DNA of 64,000 nucleotides, from the NCBI GenBank assembly GCA_035644395.1, contig DASQOR010000086.1:131768-195767 (forward strand), written 5' to 3'. The notes beneath the pieces are model-generated. The model saw only the letters and a list, made by a program, of their open reading frames with translations, searched no databases and was not told where the DNA came from. Shown piece after piece: positions 41,933 to 50,220 of this stretch. Position numbers and translations under genes: made by a program. Numbering within the stretch: position 1 is the stretch's first letter; each line of letters begins with the position of its first letter. This DNA is from JBGPLJ01 sp035644395. GTDB taxonomy: Bacteria > Pseudomonadota > Gammaproteobacteria > Steroidobacterales > Steroidobacteraceae.

Positions 41933-43459
41933 TTACAGAAACTGCACCGATGGGTTGGGCGTGCCGGCGTCGTGCGCGACGGCCCGATTGCGGCCCTGCT
42001 GCTTGGCCGAATAGAGGGCCCGGTCGGCCGCTTTGAGGAAGGTCTCGGCCGAGGGGAAACTGTTTTCAGCGCTGTGCGTTGCGTGACCGATCGATACCGT
42101 GACGCTGACCGCGTTGTTGCCGATGTCGTGCCGCGTGTGCTGGAAGGCGGCCACGATCCGCTCGCAGATGGAGCGCACGGTATCGCTGTCAGTCGCCGGC
42201 AGCACGAGCAGGAATTCTTCGCCGCCGTAACGCACCACGACGTCGCTCTCGCGCGAGTTGCCCCGCAGGATGCGGGCCGCGCCCTGCAGGACGCGATCGC
42301 CGGCCTGGTGACCGTAGGTGTCGTTGATTCGCTTGAAGCCGTCGAGGTCCGCGAAGGCGATGCTGATCGGCCAGGCGTGGCGGCTCGCGCTGTCGAATTC
42401 GCGGGTGAGGAACCGCTCGAGGTATGCGCGGTTGTAGGCGCCGGTCAGGGCGTCGCGGCGCGTCTCTTCTTCCAGCTCCAGGGCGCGCGTCGACAACTGA
42501 TCCGCGGCGCTGCGCAGATTGCTCGCTTCGCGCAGGGTCTGCAGGTTGCGCACCATAAGGATCTCGCGCGCCTGTTCAATGATCAGGTCGGGATCGGTGG
42601 CGCCGAAGATCTCGGTATCGAAGAGTTTCTCCGTCTCCGTGGCGAGTCCGCTGACCGTTGCCAGGATGTTGCCGAAGGCCTCCTTGTCGAGACCGAAACT
42701 GCGTTCCACGGCCTGCGCAGTCTCCACGAACGGCCGCTGATCGGCTTCGCGGATGAAGATGTCCGCCACCGGCCCGGACAGCGTTACGCAACGATTGAAG
42801 ACTTCGCCGGGCTCGATGACGCGCTGATTCGCCGCGCGATGGCTCTGGGCGATGGCGTTGTAGAGGCGCGACGAGAGATTCCAGGATTTCAGCAGCCACG
42901 CTCCGACTTCGACGTGATCGGTACCGAGCACCTTGCGCTCGTGGGCCTGCAGCTCCCGATGATCCTTCTGAATCTCGCCGACGTCGCGGTAGGTTTCAGG
43001 ACGGCACCGGTCGAGCGCGAGCACGCCGATGTCCTGCAGAAGTCCTGCGAGGAACAGGTCCTCGAGCAGCGTCTGGCCCGTTGCCGCGCCGAGCGCGCGG
43101 GAAGCCATCGCGCCGATCAGGGCGCGGCGCCAGTAGTACGGGTAGTTGATGCCATTCGGCTTGCCGCCGCGCAGCGCCTTCACGAGCGAAAAACTGAGTG
43201 CGAGCGTGAGCGTTGCGTTCAGGCCCAGCACCACCAGGGCCTGGCGCAGGTTCTCGCTCTTGCGCCGCTGTGCATAGAGCGGGGAATTGGCGATCCGCAG
43301 GATCTTGGTGGTGAGCGCGGGATCCATGCCGACGACCTGCGCGACACGGCTCATCTCGATGTTGGGATCCTGTGCCACCTCGATGATGGTGGTCGCAACG
43401 CCCGGTGGGCTCGGGAAGTTGACGAAGGATTTGAGGTGAGCTTCTAGCTCGGGCGTCAT
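41933..43459 (-). CDS. HDOD-GGDEF diguanylate cyclase
   Basis: 508 residues. An N-terminal HDOD domain covers about 1-220 (FPSPPGVATTIIEVAQDP, MDPALTTKILRIANSP, AGLLQDIGVLALDR). A coiled linker (about 295-335) leads to a GGDEF domain from DALTGAYNRAYLERF. The active-site loop is GGEEF at 412-416 with metal ligand D371 (FADLDGF), so it should make c-di-GMP. The product-inhibition site RESD (403-406) is five residues upstream of GGEEF as the canonical RxxD. There is no sensory or membrane segment; HDOD may receive a cytosolic signal. Confidence 0.93.
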   Translation of the reverse strand: MTPELEAHLKSFVNFPSPPGVATTIIEVAQDPNIEMSRVAQVVGMDPALTTKILRIANSPLYAQRRKSENLRQALVVLGLNATLTLALSFSLVKALRGGKPNGINYPYYWRRALIGAMASRALGAATGQTLLEDLFLAGLLQDIGVLALDRCRPETYRDVGEIQKDHRELQAHERKVLGTDHVEVGAWLLKSWNLSSRLYNAIAQSHRAANQRVIEPGEVFNRCVTLSGPVADIFIREADQRPFVETAQAVERSFGLDKEAFGNILATVSGLATETEKLFDTEIFGATDPDLIIEQAREILMVRNLQTLREASNLRSAADQLSTRALELEEETRRDALTGAYNRAYLERFLTREFDSASRHAWPISIAFADLDGFKRINDTYGHQAGDRVLQGAARILRGNSRESDVVVRYGGEEFLLVLPATDSDTVRSICERIVAAFQHTRHDIGNNAVSVTVSIGHATHSAENSFPSAETFLKAADRALYSAKQQGRNRAVAHDAGTPNPSVQFL

Positions 43460-43487
43460 CGGCGTACGACTCCATCCAGCACCAACT

Positions 43488-43507
43488 GGCGGAATCGCGT
43501 CCGCCAG
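43488..43507. other. Hairpin upstream of the HDOD-GGDEF gene
   Basis: TGGCGGA (43488-43494) and TCCGCCA (43501-43507) are perfect inverted repeats around a 6-nt loop, 29 bp upstream of the gene start. A second GC hairpin (CGGCC..GGCCG) lies next to it. Together they could terminate the upstream membrane-protein transcript or sit in the cyclase leader. Confidence 0.4.
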
Positions 43508-43564
43508 GCTGCCGGCCTTTGGCGGCCGACTACCCTCGGCTTAGCGGCCAGCGGTAGCTGATCT

Positions 43565-43924
43565 TTAGTCCCGGCGGCCGGCGGATGGGGTGGTTGCCGG
43601 AGCGGCCGCCCGGGTGGCGAGGAAGGCGCGCAGGCGCTTGCGGATTTCCCAGAGGAGCCGTACCAACATGATCAGCAGATACGGGCCGGTGACCACCAGC
43701 CAGTGGGCGAGATGCGGGCGGAAGAGGCCGCTGAAGAAGTCGATCAGGAATGTGCCCAGGCCACCGCGCTCATAGGTGCCGAGCGTCGTATTGCCCGCGA
43801 AGTAAATGAAGAGCGGTAGTATGAGAAGGCCGAATCCGACCGCGCCGCCCGCCAGCCATAATTCACGCTCGGAGCGGGAGGCTGTGCGCAGGCGCTCGGT
43901 GAACTCGGTGATCGAGAATGCCAT
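43565..43924 (-). CDS. Two-helix membrane protein of unknown function
   Basis: 119 residues from ATG at 43924; upstream in-frame Met codons exist. Two membrane segments are visible (AGGAVGFGLLILPLFIYFAG about 28-48 and HWLVVTGPYLLIMLVRLLW about 76-95) flanked by Arg-rich tails. No family recognised. It is upstream of the diguanylate cyclase gene on the same strand and divergent from the next small membrane gene. Confidence 0.6.
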   Translation of the reverse strand: MAFSITEFTERLRTASRSERELWLAGGAVGFGLLILPLFIYFAGNTTLGTYERGGLGTFLIDFFSGLFRPHLAHWLVVTGPYLLIMLVRLLWEIRKRLRAFLATRAAAPATTPSAGRRD

Positions 43925-44053
43925 CGGCGGGAGTTCCGGCTTGGAGACGGTCCGCATCATGCGGTGGTGTCGGGGAGGTGGCAAGACACACCGGCTCGAC
44001 GCGCGTGAGAATATGGTCCGCAGCCGATCGACAGGGGCGTCAGGTCAACGGCA

Positions 44054-44308
44054 ATGAAACATTGGTGGCCCGAACACGTTTACCGATCGAAGCCCTATGT
44101 TGCGATCACCGTCGGCGGCGTGCTCGCGCTTGGCAGTGTCGTCATTTCGATCCTGCGCGGCGATTGGGGCCTGTGGGCGCTTGCCTGTGGTGCGGGCTGC
44201 GGGCTACTCATTTACGGCGCAATCATCCTGCAATTGCGGCACGAGTACCGGCAGCGCAGCAAGTGGGTGCGTCAGGACCGGGCGCAGGACAAGACTCCTC
44301 CGCGATAG
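44054..44308 (+). CDS. Small two-helix membrane protein
   Basis: 84 residues. Two hydrophobic segments (YVAITVGGVLALGSVVISIL about 15-34, LWALACGAGCGLLIYGAIIL about 40-59) precede a basic tail (RHEYRQRSKWVRQDRAQDK). It starts 7 bp before the oxidoreductase and probably shares its transcript. Function unknown. Confidence 0.65.
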   Translation: MKHWWPEHVYRSKPYVAITVGGVLALGSVVISILRGDWGLWALACGAGCGLLIYGAIILQLRHEYRQRSKWVRQDRAQDKTPPR

Positions 44309-44315
44309 GCGAATC

Positions 44316-45287
44316 ATGCAAACCATGCGAACGGCCGTCATCGGCGCGGGCTATCTCGGCCGATTCCACGCGCAAAAATACGCTGCGATCGAACACTCGC
44401 GGTTGATCGGCGTGGCCGACGTCGACGCCGCCAGCGCCGCGCGCGTGGCCGCCGAGTGCGGCACACAGGCCGTCGCCGACTACCGCGAGCTGCTCGGCAA
44501 GGTCGACGCGGTCAGCGTCGTCACGCCAACGCCCCTGCACCGCGCGATCGCCGGCGCATTCCTCGAGTCCGGCGCGCACGTGCTCGTCGAGAAGCCGATC
44601 ACCGCAACCGTCGAGGAGGCGAGTGAGCTCATCGCGATCGCAGCGCGCGCCGGGCGTGTGCTGCAGGTCGGGCACCTGGAGCGCTTCAATTCCGCGATCC
44701 TCGCGCTGGATGGCATCCTGACGGCCCCGAGGTTCGTCGAATCCCATCGCCTCGCGCCTTTCAAACAGCGCGGCACCGATGTCAACGTGGTGCTGGACCT
44801 GATGATCCACGACATCGACATCATCCAGAACATCGTCCATTCGCCGATCGCTAGCATCGACGCGGTCGGCAGCAGCGTATTTTCCGACGAACTCGACATC
44901 GCCAATGCACGCCTGCGTTTTGCGAACGGCTGCGTCGCCAACACGACGGCGAGCCGCGTGAGCCTCAAGACCGAGAGGAAGCTCCGCCTTTTTCAGGACG
45001 ACGCCTACCTCTCGCTCGACCTGCACCAGAAAATCCTGACGCTCATCCGCAAGGGCGATGGCGTCGGAGCGGATGGCCTGCCCCAGGTTTCGATCGATGA
45101 GCGCAGTTTCGGTGAAAGCGACGCGCTGCGTGCCGAGATCGAAGCGTTCCTCGCCGCGGCTGCGAGCGGGAGCACGCCAGTGGTAAGCGGCGAGGACGGA
45201 CGCCGCGCGCTTGCGACGGCGATCCAGATAACCGAGCAGGTGGCGGCCAGCATGCGGTCGGTCGCACGCCATTCAAAGTCGGGCTAG
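44316..45287 (+). CDS. Gfo/Idh/MocA-family NAD(P)-dependent oxidoreductase
   Basis: 323 residues. The Rossmann start is AVIGAGYLGRFHAQKY (GxGxxG), the family EKP motif is VLVEKPITAT near residue 95, and HDIDIIQ near residue 165 is the C-terminal substrate domain region. Such enzymes oxidise sugars or nucleotide sugars. In some gammaproteobacteria a close relative sits among the lpx lipid A genes and acts on UDP-GlcNAc, but there are no lpx genes here, so the substrate is open. Its last 4 bp overlap the convergent lipoprotein gene. Confidence 0.85.
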   Translation: MQTMRTAVIGAGYLGRFHAQKYAAIEHSRLIGVADVDAASAARVAAECGTQAVADYRELLGKVDAVSVVTPTPLHRAIAGAFLESGAHVLVEKPITATVEEASELIAIAARAGRVLQVGHLERFNSAILALDGILTAPRFVESHRLAPFKQRGTDVNVVLDLMIHDIDIIQNIVHSPIASIDAVGSSVFSDELDIANARLRFANGCVANTTASRVSLKTERKLRLFQDDAYLSLDLHQKILTLIRKGDGVGADGLPQVSIDERSFGESDALRAEIEAFLAAAASGSTPVVSGEDGRRALATAIQITEQVAASMRSVARHSKSG

Positions 45288-46111
45288 CGACCGCAGATCT
45301 CGGCAAGGCCCGCCGACTCGCGCGCGTCGATGTTCCACAGGTCGCGCTGCTCACTCACGAGCGCGCCGCTCGCGGCATCTGCCCGCAAGCTCCAGGCAAA
45401 GATGCGGATGCGATCGCATCCTTGGGCGCCCGCGCCGCGAATCAGCTTCGCAAGGGTGAGTTCCTGCGCGGGATGCGGCCCGCTGCCGGTCTCCGCCGAT
45501 TTCAGCACGGCGTTGTCGACATTATTGTAGACGCTGAAATGCCACAGGTATTCGAGGGTCCAGCGCACATCGCCGCCCGTCAGCGGGCGCTTGTTGATGT
45601 GGCCTGCGGCGCCCGTGGGGCGGGCGAGATCGGCGTCGTCGCGATCGAGGAACTCGCATCGATAGACCCGCATGGCTACGGTGTTCAGCGTTGTCGAGCG
45701 AGGAGTGCGGACGAACTCGAAGTACTGCTCGATGGTATCGGTAGCGGTCAGGTCGGTGGGCGCCGCCTGTGAGGCGGCGACCGATTCCGACCAGCCCAGC
45801 GCTTCGTTCCAGTCGCTCGTGCAAAGCTCATGGACCGGGTCGATCGCCGCCGCGGGCGCGATGTCGGAATTCTTGAGGTGGAAAGTCGTCGTATAGCCGA
45901 CGGAGGGCGCCGGCTCCTTGTAGAAGCCGGGCGGCGTGCGCGCACTGTCGGCGTAGATCTGCAGCGCAATCTCAAGATCGGTCTGAGGCACGGCTCGAGC
46001 GACCTGCGGATGCTCCGATGGTGCGGATGCTCCGCTGCCGCCGCAGGCGCTCGTACACGCGGCCAGCACCATGGTCACAATACGCCCCGCTCGACCAAAC
46101 CTGCCACGCAT
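45284..46111 (-). CDS. Putative lipoprotein of unknown function
   Basis: 275 residues from ATG at 46111. The N-terminus MRGRFGRAGRIVTMVLAACTSACGG contains a lipobox (VLAAC, Cys17). The mature region has paired Cys and aromatic clusters (LEYLWHFSVYNNVDNAV, VYRCEFLDRDD). An upstream in-frame extension overlaps the tmRNA terminator and was rejected. I recognise no family. Confidence 0.65.
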   Translation of the reverse strand: MRGRFGRAGRIVTMVLAACTSACGGSGASAPSEHPQVARAVPQTDLEIALQIYADSARTPPGFYKEPAPSVGYTTTFHLKNSDIAPAAAIDPVHELCTSDWNEALGWSESVAASQAAPTDLTATDTIEQYFEFVRTPRSTTLNTVAMRVYRCEFLDRDDADLARPTGAAGHINKRPLTGGDVRWTLEYLWHFSVYNNVDNAVLKSAETGSGPHPAQELTLAKLIRGAGAQGCDRIRIFAWSLRADAASGALVSEQRDLWNIDARESAGLAEICGR

Positions 46112-46191
46112 GAACTTGCAGCCTGCCGCTCGATTATCCGTAGCCGGGATATCGTCGAAAGGGCGCCAAGCTTGAGTGGCAAAGGCAAGCA

Positions 46192-46213
46192 CCTCCGGCC
46201 TGGTGGCCGGAGG
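46192..46213 (-). terminator. Intrinsic terminator of tmRNA
   Basis: On the minus strand CCTCCGGCC-ACCA-GGCCGGAGG is a perfect 9-bp hairpin, followed by a T-rich tail (TGCTTGCCTTT). It lies 7 nt beyond the mature tmRNA 3' end. Confidence 0.8.
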
Positions 46214-46219
46214 GCGATC

Positions 46220-46572
46220 TGGTGGAGGCGGGGGGAATCGAACCCCCGTCCGCAAGCCCTACGCTTCACGATCCTACGTGCGTATCCCGCCTATTGTTCT
46301 CATCGCACGCTACCCGGCGGGCGGGGAAAACGTGCAACCAGTCCAGTAACGTTTTGCGGGCCTGAACCTGGACACGACCGGCTCGCGAGCTTATGAGCGC
46401 GTCCCCTGATTTGGATGCATAAGCACATGCCAGTCAGAGGTTAGCGGGGCTTAAGCCGCTAAGGCGTAGTTGTCGTCGTTGGCAACTAAAGTTTGCAGCA
46501 TGTTTTACGAGATGTACTGCACCTCGGCACGCACTTGAAGTTTCGCGACCCACGTCGAATCCGGTCGCCCCC
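46220..46572 (-). ncRNA. ssrA: Transfer-messenger RNA
   Basis: About 353 nt. The 5' end GGGGGCG pairs with CGCCTCC before the encoded ACCA at the 3' end (one G-U), closing the tRNA-like domain. The T arm GGGGGTTCGATTCCCCC is present near 46230-46250. The tag reading frame at 46451-46483 encodes resume Ala then NDDNYALAA and stop, a variant of the E. coli ANDENYALAA. tmRNA rescues stalled ribosomes with SmpB, whose gene is 52 bp upstream on the same strand. Confidence 0.95.
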
Positions 46573-46624
46573 AAATGCAAGGTCCACATGGTAGCTCAGG
46601 TCGGGGATGCAATGTCGACGGCGG

Positions 46625-47092
46625 TCACCGATTGCGCAGGAGCCGTGCCTTGTCGCGCTGCCAGTCGCGGTCCTTGTCGGCGGCACGCTTGTCGTGCTGC
46701 TTCTTGCCCTTGGCCAATCCGAATTCAAGTTTGGCCCGACCCGCCTTCCAGTAGAGCTTGAGCGGGATGAGCGTGTAGCCCTTGCGCTCTACGGCCCCGG
46801 CGAGATGGTCGATCTGATGCCGGTGCAACAGGAGTTTGCGCGTGCGCGCCGGATCTGCATTCACGTGGGTTGATGCCGACGTGAGCGGTGAGATATGCGC
46901 CCCCAGGAGCCATGCCTCGTTGGCGCGCAGGATTACATAGCTTTCGGTGAGCTGAGCCCGGCCCGCGCGCAGGCTCTTGACCTCCCAGCCCATGAGCGCG
47001 AGACCGGCTTCCTGGCGGTCCTCGATGAAATAGTCGTGCGCCGCCTTGCGGTTGAGCGCGATCGCGGCCGGTTGTGTTTCCTTCTCTGCCAT
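46625..47092 (-). CDS. smpB: SmpB, tmRNA-binding protein
   Basis: 155 residues. It escorts tmRNA into stalled ribosomes. Motifs: NRKAAHDYFIEDRQEAGLALMGWEVKSLR near residues 14-42 (recorded by its key YFIED and WEVKS positions), RKLLLHR and LYWKAGRAKLEFGLAKGKKQHDKR near residue 115. The basic C-terminal tail (DRDWQRDKARLLRNR) is the part that enters the mRNA channel. Directly upstream of ssrA, as in many gammaproteobacteria. Confidence 0.97.
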   Translation of the reverse strand: MAEKETQPAAIALNRKAAHDYFIEDRQEAGLALMGWEVKSLRAGRAQLTESYVILRANEAWLLGAHISPLTSASTHVNADPARTRKLLLHRHQIDHLAGAVERKGYTLIPLKLYWKAGRAKLEFGLAKGKKQHDKRAADKDRDWQRDKARLLRNR

Positions 47093-47129
47093 GCGGACAA
47101 TGCTAGCCCGTGCCGGGGCTCACCACATC

Positions 47130-47570
47130 ATGACCATCAAGACCGTCGAGCGGAGCCTGCTGCTGCCGTACTCGCCCGGCCAGATGTATGCGCTCGTCAA
47201 CGACGTCGAGCGTTATCCGCAATTCCTGCCAGGCTGCGCCGCGGCCCGCGTGGTCGAAGCGGACGCTGCGCACATGGTCGCGGCCGTCGACATTCGCAAA
47301 GGACCGCTGCACCTGTCGTTCACGACGCGTAACCGGCTCGAGCCCGACAGGAGGATCGACATGGAACTCATCGACGGATCCTTCCGCTCGCTGCGCGGCG
47401 CCTGGCGCTTCGATGACATCGCCGGCGAGGGTGTGCGTGCGACGCTGACGCTCGAGTACGACTTCGCGGCACGTGCCGCGAAACTGCTGCTCGAGCCGGT
47501 ATTCGATCGTGTCTGTCAATCGATCATGGGCGCGTTCGCGCGCCGCGCGAACGAGATCTACCGGACCTGA
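47130..47570 (+). CDS. ratA: RatA/COQ10-family START-domain protein
   Basis: 146 residues from ATG at 47130. Family features: SLLLPYSPGQMYALVNDVERYPQFLPGC near residue 8 and WRFDDIAGEGVRATLTLEYDF near residue 90. In E. coli RatA was reported as a ribosome-association toxin, and the wider family (COQ10) binds ubiquinone, so the role is disputed. The usual rnfH gene between ratA and bamE is absent; bamE follows convergently 12 bp away. Confidence 0.88.
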   Translation: MTIKTVERSLLLPYSPGQMYALVNDVERYPQFLPGCAAARVVEADAAHMVAAVDIRKGPLHLSFTTRNRLEPDRRIDMELIDGSFRSLRGAWRFDDIAGEGVRATLTLEYDFAARAAKLLLEPVFDRVCQSIMGAFARRANEIYRT

Positions 47571-47582
47571 AGGTCGCGGCGG

Positions 47583-47993
47583 TCAGGTCCGCGGCACGTC
47601 CGGCAGGCGCCCCGGGTCCGCGGGCGCGGCCGGCGCCGGTTCAGGCAGGCTGGCACCGGGCATTTTCCGCCGCTCGACCTCGGCCACCTTGTCACCGTCG
47701 AAGCGCACGACGACATGGCGCGTTTCGGTCTTGCGCGAATGGCCCTTGACGAAGGAGTAGTAGTAGTCCCACCGATCGCCGTCGAAGCTGTCGGCGACCA
47801 TCGGCGTGCCGAGGATGAAGCGGACCTGGCTGCGGGTCATGCCTGCCTGGACACGGTCGACGTCCTCGGGCTTCAGGAAATTTCCTTGCTGGATATTCAT
47901 CCGGTAGACGCAGCCCGCGGCGAGCGTCAGCATGCCGAGTGCAAGGGCTGCAAGCGAGCGGCGCGAAGTTCGGGTGAGGAGGCGCGTGTTCAT
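47583..47993 (-). CDS. bamE: BamE (SmpA), outer-membrane assembly lipoprotein
   Basis: 136 residues from ATG at 47993; a longer upstream frame was rejected because it runs through the divergent fur gene. The lipobox TLAAGC sets the modified Cys near residue 28. The BamE core has GNFLKPEDVDRVQAGMTRSQVRFILGTPMV and WDYYYSFVKG. BamE joins BamD and BamA in the beta-barrel assembly machine. A Pro/Ala-rich C-terminal tail is longer than in E. coli. Confidence 0.93.
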   Translation of the reverse strand: MNTRLLTRTSRRSLAALALGMLTLAAGCVYRMNIQQGNFLKPEDVDRVQAGMTRSQVRFILGTPMVADSFDGDRWDYYYSFVKGHSRKTETRHVVVRFDGDKVAEVERRKMPGASLPEPAPAAPADPGRLPDVPRT

Positions 47994-48080
47994 TCGACGG
48001 TGCCGTACTGGTGAACGGATCGGGCCGAGAGGATAATCGACACCGCATTTCTCTCCAAGCGGACCCCCACGGAGACCTGA

Positions 48081-48509
48081 TTGGAACGCAGCGACCTGCG
48101 CCGTGCCGGCCTCAAGGCGACCGTTCCCAGAATGCGCATTCTCGACATTCTGGCGGGCAGCAGCGTGCGGCATCTGAGTGCCGAGGACATCTACCGGAAG
48201 CTTCTCGAGCAGCATGAGGACATCGGCCTTGCGACGGTCTATCGCGTCCTGACCCAGTTCGAATCCGCGGGACTCGTGACTCGCCAGCATTTTGAGGACG
48301 GCATGGCCGTTTTCGAGTTGAATCAGGGCGAGCACCACGATCACATCGTGTGCTTGGATTGCGGGCGGGTGGAAGAGTTCATGGAGGCGAGCATCGAGGA
48401 TCGCCAGCGCGCGGTCGCCGAGCGGCTCGGCTTCGAACTCAAGGATCACTCGCTCACGATGTACGGGCAATGCATCCGCAAGGACTGCCCGCGGCGCCCG
48501 CAGCGCTGA
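48081..48509 (+). CDS. fur: Ferric uptake regulator Fur
   Basis: 142 residues from a TTG, with GGAG at 48071-48074 and 6-nt spacing. The N-terminal winged helix includes SAEDIYRKL and GLATVYRVLTQF. The metal region HHDHIVCLDCG near residue 86 and CIRKDC near the C-terminus supply the zinc/iron ligands. Fur represses iron uptake with Fe2+ as corepressor and would also respond to the iron economy that the SUF operon serves. It is divergent from bamE. Confidence 0.94.
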   Translation: MERSDLRRAGLKATVPRMRILDILAGSSVRHLSAEDIYRKLLEQHEDIGLATVYRVLTQFESAGLVTRQHFEDGMAVFELNQGEHHDHIVCLDCGRVEEFMEASIEDRQRAVAERLGFELKDHSLTMYGQCIRKDCPRRPQR

Positions 48510-48524
48510 AGCCGCTCTCGAGTC

Positions 48525-50213
48525 TCAACCGCCGCGTGCCGCCTGCGCGGCGAGCCGCAGCATTTCCCGCGCGTGTTCGCGCGCGCGAGCGGTGATTTCG
48601 ACGCCGCCCAGCATGCGCGCGAGTTCCTCGACGCGCTCGGAAGCACCGAGCGCCGCGGCTGCCGTGCGCGTGGACTTGCCGTCGGTGACCTTGTGGACAC
48701 GCAGGTGCGCATGGCCTTGCGAGGCGACTTGCGGCAGGTGCGTGACGCAGAGGACCTGCACCCGGTCGCCGAGCTCGCGCAGCTCGCGGCCGACGATCTC
48801 CGCGACCCCGCCGCCGACGCCGGCATCGACTTCGTCGAACACCATGCACGGGATGACGGCGCGGCTCGAAGCCGCGACCTGAATTGCGAGACTGATGCGT
48901 GAGAGTTCGCCGCCGGAGGCAACGCGCGCGAGTGGTTTGAGGGGTTGGCCGGGATTTGCCGTGACCTCGAATTCGATGTCGTCAGCGCCCTCGCGGCGCA
49001 CGAGGAGCGGACTCGGCGTGCTCACATTCGCGTTGAATCGTCCGCCGCTCATGCCGAGCGTGTGCATCAGAGCAGTGACAGCGGTCGACAGGGCCTCGGC
49101 CGCGCGGCGACGCGACTTGGTGAGCTGCGCGGCGGCTTCCGTGTATTGCGACAGCGCCTGGTCGAGCTCGCGCTGCAATTGGGCCAGCTGGACTTCGCTC
49201 GTCTCGAGCGACTGCAATTCGCCGGCGATGCGGTCGCGCGCAGCGATGAGTTCCCCCGGCTGCACCTTGTGCTTGCGGGCGAGTTCTTCGGCGCCGGCAA
49301 GCCGCTTTTCAACCCAGTCCTGCCGGGCAGGATCGACATCGAGTGCCTCGCAGGCATGGCGTGCCCGATCGGCCGCTTCGCGCAGCGCTACAGCGGCTTC
49401 CCCCAGCAGCGCTTCCGTCGGCGCGAGCGTCGCGTCGAGCGCCACGAGGCTTCGCAGGAGTGCCTGGCTGCGGCTCACGATCGCATAGGCGCTGCCGCTG
49501 TCGCCGTCATAGAGCTGATCGACGACCGACTGCAGTCCCTCGCCGAGGCGGCCGCGATTGGCATGGCGGCGCTGCTCCACAGCGAGCGACTCGATTTCAC
49601 CCGCCTGCAGTGCCAGGGCATCGAGTTCGCGCAACTGGTAGCGAAGGAGCTCGAGCTGCGATGACCGGTTGGCGGCCCTGGCTTCGAGTTCCCGGTGCTG
49701 TTCGGCAAGCTCGGCGACCTGCGACTGAGTTCTGACGACCCGGTCGACGAGCGAGTCGTGCGCAGCGTGCGCGTCCAGCAGCGCACGCTGCACGGGTGCG
49801 CGGCCGAGTGACTGAAACTCGTGCTGGCCGTGAACGTCGAGCAGCAACTCGCCGAGGGCGCGCAGCGCCTGCAACGGCGCGGCCTGCCCGTTGATGTACC
49901 CGCGAGAGCGGCCGTCCGCGGTGATCGAGCGGCGCAGGACACATTCCCCGTCACAGTCGATGGCCTGCTCCTTGAGCCAGGCTTGCGCGTCGCTGTCCGC
50001 GCCAACGTCGAATGTTGCGCTGATCTCGGCACGGTCGGCGCCGTGCCGGATGACGTCCGCGCCCGCCCGGCCGCCGGTCGCGAGGATGAGCGCATCGACG
50101 ATGATCGACTTGCCGGCTCCCGTTTCACCGGTCACGACAGTCAGGCCGCCGTCGAATTCAAGCTCGATGCGATCAATGAGTGCGAAGTCCCGGATCTGCA
50201 GGTGGGCGAGCAC
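48525..50213 (-). CDS. recN: DNA repair ATPase RecN
   Basis: 562 residues from GTG at 50213, 7 nt after the nadK stop. It is an SMC-like ATPase: Walker A VVTGETGAGKSIIVDAL near residue 30, coiled-coil arms over about 150-360, signature VASGGELSRISLAIQ near residue 430, and Walker B MVFDEVDAGVGG near residue 460. It helps repair double-strand breaks. It is convergent with fur. Downstream of nadK is the usual position in gammaproteobacteria. Confidence 0.96.
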   Translation of the reverse strand: MLAHLQIRDFALIDRIELEFDGGLTVVTGETGAGKSIIVDALILATGGRAGADVIRHGADRAEISATFDVGADSDAQAWLKEQAIDCDGECVLRRSITADGRSRGYINGQAAPLQALRALGELLLDVHGQHEFQSLGRAPVQRALLDAHAAHDSLVDRVVRTQSQVAELAEQHRELEARAANRSSQLELLRYQLRELDALALQAGEIESLAVEQRRHANRGRLGEGLQSVVDQLYDGDSGSAYAIVSRSQALLRSLVALDATLAPTEALLGEAAVALREAADRARHACEALDVDPARQDWVEKRLAGAEELARKHKVQPGELIAARDRIAGELQSLETSEVQLAQLQRELDQALSQYTEAAAQLTKSRRRAAEALSTAVTALMHTLGMSGGRFNANVSTPSPLLVRREGADDIEFEVTANPGQPLKPLARVASGGELSRISLAIQVAASSRAVIPCMVFDEVDAGVGGGVAEIVGRELRELGDRVQVLCVTHLPQVASQGHAHLRVHKVTDGKSTRTAAAALGASERVEELARMLGGVEITARAREHAREMLRLAAQAARGG

Positions 50214-50220
50214 GCTTGAG

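Noticed and set aside
46111..46255. N-terminal extension of the lipoprotein gene
   Set aside because: It would run through the tmRNA terminator and the tmRNA 3' end; the lipobox fits the ATG at 46111.
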